From: Rhabdornis inornatus
Taxonomy: Eukaryota > Chordata > Aves > Passeriformes > Rhabdornithidae
DNA: 64,000 nucleotides
Direction: 5' to 3'
Assembly: GCA_013397075.1 (NCBI GenBank)
Contig: VWZS01010162.1
Coordinates: forward strand, 287,372 to 351,371
This document shows, one piece after another, positions 11,544 through 23,973 of the stretch. The stretch's first letter is position 1; each line of letters starts with the position of its first letter. The position numbers and the translations under genes are program-made. A model generated the notes under the pieces. That model searched no databases, had not been told where the DNA came from, and saw only the letters and a list, made by a program, of their open reading frames with translations.

Positions 11544-13931
11544 TCAAGACTCACCCAAGGAAACTCAAATGCTCAGTAAACGGTCTTTTGAAGAGAAACT
11601 TCAATCCCCTTGGGCAAAGGTAAACTAAGCCAGGACTGAAGTTAAAAAAATAATTTAAAAGTGGTATTGTTTCCAACAACAGTATATGAAATATTTTTAA
11701 AGATATCTTAGTGAGAAAAGATTGCAGAATTTTAAGAAACCTGGTATAAACGGCAATTCTTCCCAAAGGGAGTGCCATCTAGCACATAGTACTTTATAAA
11801 CAAATGAGATAAACAGATTAGAGTGAGGTGCAGGACAGTGTGTTCAGACATTTTATAGCCAGCTACAGAAGTCACAACATTTTTCTTTTTGTCATTGTCA
11901 GGTTGTAGTTCATCCATAATTTATTTCAATTTTTGCTGTCACAAATACTGAATTTCATAGCAATGTACAGTTTACAACTTTGTAAAACTGGTAGGTGAAG
12001 TAGAATGTTATTAAGGTCTCTTTAAACATATGTAAATATCTGTTCACAAGATACTTATTGTTCAGGAAGGGCAGTAAAACTGTGGAAAAGGAATGCCTGA
12101 AGCAAATTAAATTCAGAGCAGTTTTTGAAACAAAAGTTGGAAACCCTGCCTAATGTTAAAACAGATAGAATTATGAAATAGTCTTCAAATTGGTTAATTA
12201 ATACTGCATAAATAATAATTTCTGAGGGTCTCTTTTTTTTCCTGAAACAGTCCTGCACAAATTAAAATTGCTCCCCCATTATCTGCCTCTCATCTCCTTT
12301 CAAGGCAGAGTAAAGGTAAAAACTCCTACTGAGTCCTTAGGGTTCAACTCACCTGAAAAGTAGTTGTGACCTTCTGCACTGAGCAAGTCTATAAAAAAGC
12401 AGCAGGTGGTGTCTCTGTGCCAGTTTGACCTCTCCAGATGAAAGGTTATTTGACATGCAAAGTGCACTTCTGTTATATCGATGAGGGCAATCCTTCAGAG
12501 GGGAAAGAGAAATGACAACTGTGTTGTAGGTAACTGAAGAAACAGAAGTTTTACAGATGTTCTTTAAGGAAACTTCCCTGAATTATTTAAGGGAATAAAT
12601 AGAACCTAGAGCATGTTCACAACAAAAAAATATACTGTCTTATTTTATAAAGATTCTAGTTACAACAGAGAAGCCCAAGTTCTCAATCACTGGAAGTTCC
12701 TAACACGTAAATCTAGACAAAGAGACAGACACTTTTAGGAGCTTTATATAAATTTTTCTTTCTCCTGAGCTGGTACTCTGGTAGATCTTTTTGAATAATA
12801 TCCAGTAGCTTTTTTCTAACAAAACTGTACACTTCTCTCCTGAGAGTTGCTTTGGTTGAGGCATTATCTTCAGAAAAGAAGGGCAAGACAACAAGCCTGC
12901 CTCCAGCATAAGAATAGGAGACAAGTCTGTTTCACAGGAAAGAGTATAGTGGAAAATTTCAAATAGAAGAGTAGGAGTTGGTATTCATAAAAGAGGAGGA
13001 ATTATTTCACTAGTAGGGAGGAAATTCTTGAAGAAGCTTGATAATATGCTAGTGTTTTGCTTTTGCAAATCTGTGGTTATTGCCCTTGTGCTGTCAAAGT
13101 ACCAACTAACCTGTGGGAATTTGATTGTGTATTGTGTATGTTACAGCCGAGGTGATAATGAAGAAGCTTATAAAACCAAATAAAAATATCTGCTAAACTG
13201 TGTTTAGGGTTTGATTTAGTACACTGCCTCTATTTTTTTTCTTACCTTTATTGATAAAACAATAATAAGCAAAGATCTAAAGAAGTTTATATTGTTTTCT
13301 GTTTCCACCAGTGATAATTGGTTTGATAACCATGGTAAACCTATTCCAATCCTATGATCAGCTGTAAGGTAAAATATAAGCGGTTATTGATCAGAGTCCA
13401 GGTCAGAATAGTTCTAAGAACCCATTACCAAACAATATATTTCTAAACAGTCTCCTAGTTGCTTCAGACACAAATCACATTCTGCATGAATGAATATATT
13501 TTTAACAATAATTGTGTATTCTATAATATTTTTTTCTATAGAAAAAATATTTCAGAAGTTATTTAGCCCATTATTTTTGTTACTGTGTTTTTATTTGTTT
13601 TATTTCTATAGAGAATAAACATAAAAAGATTCATTTTCAGGATGTGAAAAAAAACCATACTGGCATTTCCAAATGGAGTCACTCTATTCAGAAAGTAAAA
13701 TATTTTGATATTTTTAGAATATTACCCTAATTTTTAAAGGAGGTCAGCTGAAATTATTTACTGAGTTTTAGCTTATTTCTTAGACAAGTCCAATTAACTT
13801 CTGGCTCAGTAGCTTTGCTTCTTATAAAACAATTAATACAATCTTAAGCTAAGAAAACCCAGATATAAGTATGTATTTATTCAATTATTAAAACATAGCA
13901 ACATTTTCATATTCATTACTTCAAAAGTACA
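11544..13931. other. Unassigned AT-rich DNA
   Basis: About 2.4 kb without a recognised element. Minus-strand open frames at 11,551-12,924 are 61-75 codons and show no family resemblance. Confidence 0.5.
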
Positions 13932-14511
13932 GGATCTTAGAATCACATGTAAGATTGGGACGGACCACAGTGGGTCATCTGGTCCAACCTCCCTGCTCAA
14001 GCAAGGCCACCCTAGAGCACATGGCACAGAACTGTGTCCAGATGGTTCTCAAATATGTCCACTGATGGAGGCACTACAGTGTCTCTGGGCAACCTGTTCC
14101 ATGTTTGAACAATGTACAGTAAAGAAGTTCTTCCTCATGTTCAGGTGGAACTTCTGTGCATCAGTTTCTGCCCATTGCCTCTTATCCTATTGCTTGGCAG
14201 AGCCTGAGCAGAGCCTGGCTCCATCCTCTGACACCTCCCTTCAGGTGCTGACAGACATTGATGAGCTCCCCTCTCAGTTGTGTCTTCTCGAGGCTGAACA
14301 GGCTCAGCTCCCTCAGCCTGTCCCCATAACAGAGATGCTCCAGTCCCTCCATCATCTTTGTCACCCTCCTCTGGACCTGCTCCAGGAGCTCCATGTCTCT
14401 CTTGTAGTGAGGAGCCCAGAACTGGACACAGCACTCCAGATGAGCTTCACTAGGGCTGAGTAGAGGGGCAGGGTCACCAGCCTTGATCTGCTGGCAATGC
14501 AGATCTAATGC
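13932..14511 (-). mobile_element. CR1 LINE, 3' end with ORF2 carboxyl terminus
   Basis: A 580-bp minus-strand CR1. The + strand begins with the reversed 3' tail (TCTTAGAATCACATG), then GGTCATCTGGTCCAACC, and runs into ORF2. The minus-strand frame at 14,182-14,592 reads LECCVQFWAPHYKRDMELLE followed by VQRRVTKMMEGLEHL and LRELSLFSLEK, the well-known carboxyl-terminal part of CR1 ORF2 after the reverse transcriptase. The frame is broken toward the 3' end, so the copy is dead. It runs to about 14,511 (CTTGATCTGCTGGCAATGC), where it is 5'-truncated. Confidence 0.96.
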
Positions 14512-17500
14512 TAATATGACAATTATGATTGTGACTACAATGTCTCCCTGGTTAATATTTAAATGCTGATTTTGTCTTGTCAGAATTAGCAAAATGTTTT
14601 ATTCCTAGATATTACTAATGTTTAGCAGAGAAATATATATGGGAATATTAATAGGGTAGAAAACTTAATATTTGTCAGCATATTAAAAATATTTTAATAT
14701 AATGCTTATTTTTTAAAAGAGCCTTTAGGAAGACTTATTTAATGTAGTGTGAATCTTCATCGCACTTGTAAAATCTAGAGCACATGCATCAGTATGGACC
14801 AAAATGTGAAGTACTTGGCTCATCATAAAACAATGGAGTACTGCACAGCACAGGTTGAGCTTGACATATGAAATGTAGGCTCCTTTTCTAACTTCATGAT
14901 TGTTACTATTTTTAGTAAATAGAATTTAAGCACCTGCTTTGCTCCCTCATAATTTCAACATCTGTGGAAGGTTTCTTGTGCTTTGTCATTCAGTTACAGG
15001 CACCAGTGACAGTCTCTGACTGCTTCATTTATCAGTGTACATGCCGTTCTGCATTTGGAACTGATTGTTTCAGAGATTCAGCCTACTTTGACTTCAGTAG
15101 GCAATTTTATGCATTGTCTGAAATGTTTTGCTTCATGCTAATACTAAAATCTTTTAGTAAGATATTTATCCAGGTCTAAGTAATAAAACAGTTTGGAGTA
15201 GGCTTCAGCCTCTAAATTAAGATACGTGTCCTTTTTCAACAGAGACTGAAAGCCCTATATAGTGATTCTCTAAGGAGCATCTCAGTTGTTTGAACTGTAG
15301 TGGTTAATTTGCAATAGAAGTCAGAATTTCTAAATTGCAAAGAAGAAACATGCACTACAGCACTGACTGTTAATAAAATTCCTAATATGCTTCCTCTTCA
15401 TAAAAATAAAGGATATTTTATAACTTAATTGACTTTGTCATCTTTTTAAGCTTCTCTAGAGGCTGCTTTTAAACCTTGAAATTTTGCCTGCAGGCTGCAA
15501 CAGAGACTGTTCTTTGTATATTATATAGCACAGAAAAAAATATATATATTTTATATGTATAATGCAGCATTTTGTGATGAGGTGAACATTTAGAAATATC
15601 ACACCAATAATGGTTCAAAGTCAGAGGATTTTACATCCTGGAAGGTTTTGGATATGGGAATTTAATTCATTAACCTTGAAGAAATCTATTTTAAATTCTG
15701 TCATTAGTTTCACAAGCCAGTCATTATAATTTTCAATGCTATGAAGAGCCTTTTCAGTTGGGTATTAGAAGGTTGTTTTGCCTGAGAAAAAAAAGATGGA
15801 TCCTTCTTACTCACTGCCTTTCCTTGAGCCTGGTTTTGTGAAAAATTGAGTGTTTATGATGCATTTGGTGTTTGCATGGTCTGAAAATTAGTTTGCCAGT
15901 TTGAACAGCAAATACCAATATACATTAAAGAGGAAGTATGTAAGACTCTTTTTAATGTTAAACTTCTCTTTCCCATTTTTAATCATATACACTGCTTAAA
16001 AAGATGAGTAATGTTTTTATCTTTGATGGCAGTTAACTGTTGATTTCTTTGGCTTTAGCTTAGCACCAGTAATATTTACTATGGAAGCTTCAAAGTTGTG
16101 TTGATTTATCTTGAATAAATTTTCTTCCATTAATAGCTCATTATCAAACTATTGTAGAGACAGTCTCTTGGTGCGATGTATGATTTGCTAAGAAATTAAA
16201 GACATGATAAAAAAAATTGTGTAACAGGAACTTGAACTAAATTTGTTCAAGTGAAGAAGAGGAAGAGTAGTTTGAATATCTTTCCACATACTGTATTTTA
16301 CCTGATGTCAGTGTGGTTAGATTATGGATGAAGAACTAAGTTAATTCTGGGGTTCACTAGTACACAAACTTCAGAACCAGCTGTAAGTATTAATAAAGGA
16401 TTTAATGAAGTGAGTTCAAATGAAAATGGAACTGCTAGGTTTAACATGTAGGAAAATATTTTTTTCAGAATAAAAGTAAAATTGTAGGAGAGCTGTAGTT
16501 TTCTTTTATTAATCTTTAATCCAAAGCATCAGACTTTGTGTTCTGGAAACAAAAAGAAATAATAAAGTGGCTTTTATAGTGGAAGAAGTAGGTGTTAAAG
16601 ATAAAATACTTCAGTACTTTTTGAGAAGTCTGTTGCATCCTACAGACATTGGAAAAGACCAAATAAAAGTTAAACTACAAATTTCCTTTTTTTTCCCCCA
16701 GTCTTTTTGTCCCATAATTCAGTGTAGTCCACCCCTTCTTGCAAAATAATATTTAAGAGTAGTAGTGATAAAGAAATTTTAGATTAAAAAAAAATTCTTC
16801 CCAAGACTGTTATTGCAAGAATGAGATTAGCTCCAAAGAAAAAAATATTTTGTAACCTTGATCACTCTAATTTACCTGGGTTATCTCCCAAGAATCCCAC
16901 TGTTTGATTTTCTGTCTATGAATGAGTCCAAAACCTTCTATATTGGAGAGGGAAGGATTAAGAATAAAAATCCAGGAAAAAAAGATCCAGGTCAGATTTT
17001 TTTTTTCCCCTGAAACTCTACAAAACTGCCACAACTTTAACACATTCCCCCAAAAGCTGTTCTCTATTTTTCCTGCCAACAGGCACACAAAAATCTTTAA
17101 GTATAATCTCTGAAGTAACAGGAACACATAAACCACTTAAAACTTCCATACTGAAAAAATACTTAATATAGAAAAAAATATTGAAAAAGAATATTGAAAA
17201 AAACCCCACCTGAAAAAACAGTAACTTGAAAAATAGTAGAGAATTTCAATAATTCTGAAGCAAGGTTCAATCATATCAGAGTATTAGCAGAAAACTTCTG
17301 AATCTTTTGAATTCTTGTTATACAATACACATTGATTTTTGTCTTGTCCTGATGTTAGATTTGTATTATATCCACTCTCATAAATTTTATCAAGATTTTT
17401 ACTTAAAAGAATATTTTCATTTTCTTTCAGCTGTTCCTCAGCTGTTTTTTCATTCTTTTCTGTGTTAAATTTACATACATTATCTCATTATCTCTCTTTT

Positions 17501-18469
17501 TATTGTTCTTTCTCTTCTTGTATCTCAATAGTCTGACTGAAATCTCTCCTGTATGTGGGTTATTGTAACAGCACTCTATTATTAGTTTAGTTTATTACAG
17601 TGCAAATGTCCTAGAGCCTTGACTTTTTTCTGTAAATTGAGGTACAGCATATTTGAATCATATACTTGGGGGGGGGGTTGTTGGCTCTTGTTTGGAAGCT
17701 AGATCAAACAATTTTTCACTGATCAGTTTATTTGTTCTAGCAGTTTCCTTTGCATTTAATGAGAATTTAACAAAGAGCTAGAGGAAAAGTATGTTAGAAA
17801 GCTTAGATGTAAACCACCTTTGAAATTCCCTGATCTTCCTTGTATATAAATGTGCTCACATTCAGGAAGAAAAAAATACAAATGCAATGGAATTCCATTA
17901 TGGAATCCAAGCAGTAACTATGACATTCTGGCATGAGGAAACTCAAACAACATCCTCTCATCTGGGTAGGTTACTGGAGAGGTCAACAACCTTCTTTTAC
18001 CCTATCCTAAATTTCTAAAAAGAGATAAAATGGTGGGCTTGTGAGACAGCAGTTAGCCTTAAAATTATGTTTAAAACATTTAATAAATCCACATATTTCA
18101 AAAATAGTGATAGTTTTCATATATAGAGTTTTTCAAAGCATTTTTGTATTTTTTTTTCTGATTGTTAGCATAATGTCATTTTGATTCATGAAAATTTCTG
18201 ATGGAAAGATTTAGCCTTTGTCCTTTTTTCAACTAAGTATTGGGTGTTTACCTATTTTGTGTCATTGGTTTCTTCCATTCCAAGGAGGAAACGCAAATCA
18301 CTTGCTAAGTCTGTAAAATCAGCAGGCCTTCAGAAGGATTCTAAATTTTAGTTTGCTCAGTTTAAAAGTAACATACCAAAAAACCCGCAAGATCTAGAAA
18401 ACCAATCTTCATATCAAACTGTTATTTGTTCATCTTTATCTAGATGCAGGGGTGTAAAGCTTGAATATG
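14512..18469. other. Unassigned AT-rich DNA
   Basis: About 4 kb with no recognised gene, CR1 end or LTR. Small features are a TA-rich run at 15,536-15,560, a ten-base G run at 17,668-17,677, and a perfect 12-bp palindrome ATGGAATTCCAT at 17,887-17,898. The open frames are 60-89 codons and unconvincing. Confidence 0.5.
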
Positions 18470-19130
18470 CACAGGTATGAAGATAGAAACTGGAGGAAGA
18501 GCCATACCCAGACCTGTGAGTTGTCTGATTTTATTCTAGAGAAAGGGTGGGAGGAGAAAGACACAGGCCTGCAGCTTCAGAACAGCTTCATTGCCCTGGT
18601 AGACGGTGAGGGAAGAAGACTCAAGAGGTGCCAGAGCCAGCCAAGTCTGAAATGCAAGTCACCATCAAAGGAAAGCAGCCCGCAGTAATAGTTGGAGACG
18701 CTTTCCCAGGGGAACAGAGGCCCCCATCTGCCTGTCCTATTTGCTGTCTAAGGACACTTGTTGCTTGCCTAAGGCCCAGATACCAGATGATATGGAGAGA
18801 TTTAGGAGATTTGTCCTGCCCTTGGATTATTTCTGCTGCTGTTCATGCACATAGACACCAGTGGTACTGCCAGGGGAGATGTCAACCACATCAAGGGTAT
18901 TACACAGCTCTGGGTGGGAGAATGAAGGGCATAATAATCCACACTGTTTCTCCTCAGTCCCAATGGTTAAAGAGAATGGCTTGATTAAGAGCAAATGGGT
19001 ACTGCAGATCAGTCACTGGTTGCTGGTGTCACACAGAGATTTGGTTTTTATATCAGGCTGTCTCTTTTGAGGATTGAGAACTGCAGGACAGGTCTAGTTC
19101 TTAGGATCAAAATTTGGAAGGAAGTAGCAG
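18470..19130 (+). pseudogene. Old CR1 LINE 5' part: decayed ORF1 with esterase-like domain
   Basis: Several + frames, joined only by frameshifts, follow the order of the avian CR1 ORF1 protein. LQLQNSFIALVDGEG lies near 18,570-18,610, IVGDAFPG near 18,690, a cysteine pair where the family has EVCCLPGA, TARGDVNHIKG near 18,870, and YTALGGRMKG near 18,905. VPMVKENG, HWLLVSHRD and SFEDWELQDRS follow to about 19,110. In intact CR1 this ORF1 has an SGNH-type esterase fold whose first block is a GDS motif; here the serine is replaced (GDA). CR1 copies are nearly always 5'-truncated, so an ORF1 piece is uncommon. Stops and frameshifts make it non-functional. I matched it by remembered consensus, so a search is needed for certainty. 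Confidence 0.62.
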
Positions 19131-19155
19131 TAGACGAAGAAGGGAAGAAATAGGG

Positions 19156-19161
19156 GCCCTA
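19156..19161. repeat. Target-site duplication, left copy (GCCCTA)
   Basis: GCCCTA directly before the TG of the family C LTR; the identical hexamer follows its CA end at 19,796-19,801. Six-base duplications are typical of betaretrovirus-like (ERVK) and alpharetrovirus-like integration. Confidence 0.85.
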
Positions 19162-19795
19162 TGTGGGGGTGTATGCTGGGCTTTGCACCACTTATTAGTG
19201 GTTTGTTATCAGTCTCGTCCATTTTCCCTCAGAGCCAGGATTATTAGACACACAATTGAGACAATTCTTGTGTTTGGGCTTGGATGTTTATTATATCTTA
19301 TCAAAAAATTACAGAAAGTACGACAGCACCTCTAGCTCCTTGCTAGAAGTAGGAAAAATGGCCACAGCTGAGCCTGCCTCAAGGCCTTTTAAAGCTAAAC
19401 AAACCGATAGAAGTTTAACACTTGTATTTTTTATCCTTTTGACCCAATAATAGATTCCCACGACCCTTAGAGTGGCATTAGACTGACCAACCAAAGACAA
19501 CTACCTAAGTTCTGTGAAGAAGAAGGAAGAAGAAGAAGATGAACAAAGAAAAAGACACCATACAAAATTCTCCATCTTGTCCCATATCCACCACTATACT
19601 ATAAAACCCTCAAATTTAAAACCCATCACCCAGTGAAACTGCACACATCTAACCCACTACACATTTGTGATTTCTAACTCATTATTCCTATTTACAAGCC
19701 TTCTCCAAGGTTTCAGGTCCAGAGCAGTGTTTTCCAGGGCGTTTGTGCCTGGAAGCACAGAAAGCTCAAAAACTCCAGGTTGCTGAGATCCAACA
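19162..19795 (-). mobile_element. Solo LTR, family C (ERVK-like), complete with 6-bp target duplication
   Basis: 634 bp with TG...CA ends (+ start TGTGGGGGTGTATGC, + end TTGCTGAGATCCAACA). Perfect GCCCTA duplications flank it. The transcribed strand is minus: U3 begins TGTTGGATCTCAGCAACC, a TTTAAAAGG-type promoter element lies at + 19,385-19,394, and an AATAAA signal lies at + 19,287-19,292. A GAAGAA-rich purine stretch (+ 19,515-19,555) lies in U3. No gag, pol or env remains on either side, so this is a recombined solo LTR. The perfect duplication suggests it is younger than the CR1 ORF1 relic beside it. The ERVK assignment is inferred from the 6-bp duplication. Confidence 0.88.
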
Positions 19796-19801
19796 GCCCT
19801 A
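19796..19801. repeat. Target-site duplication, right copy (GCCCTA)
   Basis: Identical to 19,156-19,161; together they fix the LTR boundaries. Confidence 0.85.
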
Positions 19802-20789
19802 TTCTTATATTTTGTCATTTTAAAAAGAAAAAATTATTAATAATTTCCAAAACAGCAAGAATTTTCCTATTTCATTAAAAGAAAAAAATCCCAGCAATTA
19901 TACTTCTGTATACAATTCAGTTTCTATCTTTTCCCTTTTTTGTTCTCTTTTTCATGTTTTGATGTGGAGACCTAGTCTTCCAATAAATACCTCAACATTA
20001 GTGCATGTTATGTGTTTTATAAAGATTCAAGGGTAGTATCACAATTTGCCCTTGATGAACAGTGAGAAAGTCATATGTATTGGTAATTAGTGAAGTTTCT
20101 TCTTCTTGAGTATATGGTAATCATAACTGCCTAAGGCTGGATGGTGTGCTGATAATGACGGGAATGTCCTTTACGCAAGAAGAGAAAAAAAGCAGTACAA
20201 AGATGAGAAACAATGCAGATTTAGAAAATTGTAATGACATGAAGGAAGGTGCATGTTTTTATCATTTGACAAGAGGGTATGTTCTTTTTTATCCTCATCT
20301 AACTCACTTTCTCTGGTAATTTGCCAAGGGAGGGTGCTTGAAGGGAGAGTCGCACTCCACTCAAGGCTGTATGGTTCAATTTGTAGTTTTTTATTCAAGA
20401 CATCATGATATTGCCGTTTTCATACATATTTAACGTATACAGTACACTACCCATTTAAAAGCAATATATCTGTCCTTCTATTTGTGCCCCTTAAAGAAAA
20501 ATCTCTCCACCGGACCCCTCAACACTGAAACCCCTTGTGAGCTTTCAGTTGCAGAGGCTCTGGGAGTGGTGTTTCAACAGAATATTGATGCTTAGAAGTG
20601 ACTGAGGACAAGAAAGCAGTGGGTATGAAGAGTTATCATAGAATAGATCCGGTGTAACCCTAGGATCTACAAAACTACAATATATATTAGACAAATATAT
20701 ATAAATTAGACAAATTCATTTAACAACTAAAGATAAATGATCATGCAAAAATTGACTGAGCCACCAGAATCAAAGTGATCGCTGGTTTG
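19802..20789. other. Unassigned DNA between two old CR1 pieces
   Basis: If the ORF1 piece at 18.5 kb and the reverse-transcriptase piece at 20.8 kb are one element, this interval should hold the endonuclease part of ORF2. I could not see endonuclease motifs in it, so it is either decayed beyond recognition, deleted and replaced, or unrelated. Confidence 0.45.
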
Positions 20790-21090
20790 ACATCAGCAGT
20801 GACCTGTAACAAATGGAATACCTCAAGGGTCGAAACAAGGAAATGCTGGGGTTTTTTAAGTGTTCAATATCTTAATGATCTGGATGGTAACAGAATTCAC
20901 TTTCAGCAAATGTGTGAATATTACTGTTTAAGGGGAGTGACTGATATACCAAATGTCAGAACTGATGTCCTGAGGGACCTTTAAAAAGCTGACAATTGAG
21001 CCAAAAAATATCTATTAAATTTCAGCAAGGAGACTGTACATCAGTATGGGTTTGTTTACCAAGCAGCTAAATAACAATGTACCATGCACA
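20790..21090 (+). pseudogene. Old CR1 LINE ORF2 reverse-transcriptase fragment
   Basis: The + strand follows old CR1 around the end of the reverse-transcriptase palm. GTGTTCAATATCTTAATGAT gives the FN-I-NDLD block (SVQYLNDLDGNRIHFQQMCE in the best frame). GGGGTGACTGATATACC-like sequence and AGGGACCTTTAAAAAGCTG (a decayed RDL-KLE block) follow, then A-KYLLNFS before a degraded histidine/glutamine segment. The ADD catalytic motif position is mutated (MCEYY). Divergence is much higher than in the other CR1 copies here, which suggests an ancient subfamily. Same strand as the ORF1 relic 1.7 kb upstream. Confidence 0.6.
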
Positions 21091-22955
21091 GAGGTATGAT
21101 TCTGTCTTATCATCTCCGTGTCTACAGTTATTTGAAATTTAGAGACTATGTCAACCGACTGTGTAATCTTTGTGTAGGCTTTCTGAAAAAAAGTTGTAAC
21201 AGGCTTCCAGGAGAAGAACTGGCTCTGGACAAAAATATATATAATATCCCAACTGATGTCCCATATCCATTGCTACCACTGGTTAGAAGAGGCACTGTTC
21301 TAAGCTGGGCTTAGGGGGAATTTCAAGAATTCTTATTAAATTGTAAATTCCTTCAGTAAATCTCTGATGCCAGCAGTCTGATTCAAAGACCACTGAAAGC
21401 AGCATACAAGGAATTGGAGTGAATTATATTCTATATTAGTGTCAGTTCATTGTTTATATACATGTTCAGTAAATCTGTAGCAGTAGCAAAATGGTATATA
21501 TATGTACATTCATATGCACAAGGAGGAACATGATCAGACATTTTCTGAGAAATTAGGATGTGAAATCAGAACAGCCAAATTGCATCTACATGGCATCTCA
21601 AAAGTAGCATAGTAAACATAGGACTTTTAGCGGAAATATTTCTTTTGAGTTCCTTATCTGAATGAGTTTTGGCCTTTTAGTTGCATGATAGAAGTTTTCA
21701 TTCTAAAGAGATGAAGCAGGCTGCTGATTCATGTACATTGATCTATACCAATGAATTAATGAGGAAAGAAAATTATCCAGTATATATCCAGTATATATCT
21801 AGTAATGCATAAGCTATAGTTCATGACAGAGAACTCCACACATTGTTTCAGAAAAGAACTTGGAAGTGACAGGAAAAAGTTAACAGAATGTTCCCAATGT
21901 GACACTAACCAAAGGTGCTAATATGTTGTATGAACAGGGTAATAACTGAAAATCAATATATTGGTTATATAGTCTGCATAATTGCTAGCATTGAATATGA
22001 TGGATTATCTGTAGCTAATATGCAGGAATGATATGGCAAAATTAAGAGAGGGTTGTAGAAAGAAGTACAGAACTGAAGATTTACTCTTGAAGTGCTAACA
22101 AAGTTAGTGTAATCATTAAGCAAAATGAATTGGTGGAAGAAAACCATGTTTGGTATAGGCTACATTTGTTTAAAAATGTTTTGGCACAAAACAAATGTAT
22201 TGGTAGGTAAATGCTGATGTTGGGTCTCATTTCATATCCATCATGTCCTGTTGGAAGATTTCACTTCACATTAGTTTTAATTTGGTCTCCTATGTGCTAG
22301 GTCACAACTATACATGTAATTCAAAGCTTTCAGAAGAGCTATCATACAAATCTTTGCTTCTTTGAGTGTGGGCTCTTCGGAGAATCTGGATGCCTCACAT
22401 TCTGTTTTGTCCTGTCTCATGAAGTTGATGACAGCAGGTGAACAGACATTGTTGTCCCCACCACCATTGTCTACACAAATACTAATATGCCAAATCTTGA
22501 AATCAGATCCTGTGAAATTTTCCAGTGGTGCAATGTGCCTGCTGTCTCCTCCATCTTCCCACTAAGTCTGGCGGTACTCAGCATGAGGCACCCTAGATAG
22601 GCTGAGGGAGATTTAATCTGAACACCCAGATCACAGGACACCCTGTTTCCTGGAACAGAGCAGACGGATGGTATAAGCAAAGTAACTGAAACTCAAATGA
22701 GAAACTGGTGCTTTCTTCCTGGGCTACAACAACAACATCTGTGACATTTTGGTGGTGGTGTTCTGCATTGTGGTAGATGCTGTTAGCCCCTGTGCCACTG
22801 GGTCCTGACACTGTCATCTGACAAGAATAAATATATGAATGGTAGAGGGTTAACATGGGTTAACATGGCATTAAATTAATGAAAGGGTCAACATGGCATT
22901 AAATCAATAAAAATCAGCAACAGAAGCAGAAATCTGGGAGAAAAATGTGATGGTC

Positions 22956-22958
<3 letters not shown>
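21091..22958. other. Unassigned DNA; short local duplications
   Basis: No gene is recognised. Small tandem duplications include an 11-bp unit TCCAGTATATA (21,776-21,797) and a 27-28 bp unit starting GGGTTAACATGGCATTAAAT (22,848-22,912, with a partial third copy). From about 22,360 the DNA becomes more GC-rich, with 67- to 87-codon frames on both strands. I could not assign these to a family. Confidence 0.5.

Positions 22959-23005
<47 letters not shown>
22959..23005 (+). repeat. (ATC)n microsatellite
   Basis: Forty-seven bases of perfect ATC repeat, nearly 16 units, directly after a locally duplicated stretch. Probably length-polymorphic. Confidence 0.97.
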
Positions 23006-23947
23006 GGTAGCCAACATGATTCCCTAGAAACTAACTCTGGAAAATCTCGCCCATATGCTCTAACTAAAGGGACAAACAATACACTTGCAGTAGTGCTAAG
23101 AACGAAAGAATCTTAGCAATTGCCACATTCTTCAGATCCAGCAGTCCCCTCTCCTCTGGGAGATCTGAACACCTAAAGCACCTGTAAGGCTCTGTAGTCT
23201 GGGACTGCATATTAGCTCTAGATCAGGTTGGTCTCCACTTCTTCCTATTGTGGTCTTATTATTGTTACCTGGAAGCATTGTTTGGCATGCTCTCACTACC
23301 ATTGGCACCTATCCTGCTCCTGAATTTCCATCTGACCTCTATATGGACCCCAAACTATTAATCCTGCTGAACATCCTGGATAGCACCTGTGTTGACAAGC
23401 TCAGTTGTCTCCCTTCTCTCTGTCTTCTTCTCTGCCCTAGTCACCACGTGGGTACTGGGGCACTACAACGAATTCAGGATGGCTTTTCTGGTCCAAGCTG
23501 CCTCCCTTTTCTGGTAACATGGGGACAAATCAGCAGAGAGCACAAAGATGCTGCAAAACTTCTTCATCAGAGGAGAGCAGAAGAGTAAGCTTGTCAATCC
23601 TTAAGTATCTTTGAAGACACAATACATTAACTTCCTGTCTAATATCATCATCTTTTCTGCACATCACAGCTACTGAAGAGCATGGTCCCTGCAGATCATA
23701 AACCTGATCAGTTGTTGTGAGGGATGGTTGAAAATGAGCTGTGAATAAAATAGGTAGATGAGGAACGATTAGTGGCACCTCAAAGACTTGAGGGCTGGAA
23801 GCATACATGAGGGCATTTTCTCTATATGTATCAAAGAAAAGCAGTGTTTGAAGTCCAGTTTTCAAAGATGCAAGTACACTTGCATGATGGATGGGTACTT
23901 TGATATTCACTGAATGCAGGCATTTATTGGTTTAATTTCCTCTGGAA
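23006..23947. other. GC-richer unassigned segment with open frames on both strands
   Basis: This stretch stands out from the AT-rich background. It holds a + frame of 112 codons (23,250-23,588) beginning MVLLLLPGSIVW and a minus frame of 126 codons (23,530-23,910) beginning MNIKVPIHHASVL. Neither resembles CR1, an LTR or a protein family I know. Options are a decayed processed pseudogene, an unrecognised old transposon, or chance. No poly(A) tail, intron-exon pattern or target duplication was seen to support a retrocopy. Confidence 0.35.
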
Positions 23948-23973
23948 GGGGGTGGGTGTGTGGGTGGGGTGGG
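23948..23973 (+). other. Predicted G-quadruplex motif
   Basis: Five runs of three or more G (23,948-52, 23,954-56, 23,962-64, 23,966-69, 23,971-73) separated by loops of 1-5 bases on the + strand, inside a GT-rich stretch that continues to about 23,983. It meets the usual G3+ with 1-7 base loop rule. In vivo folding is unknown. Confidence 0.8.

Noticed and set aside
14065..14463. 132-codon + open frame
   Set aside because: It is antisense to a CR1 ORF2 carboxyl end; the real (dead) coding direction is minus.
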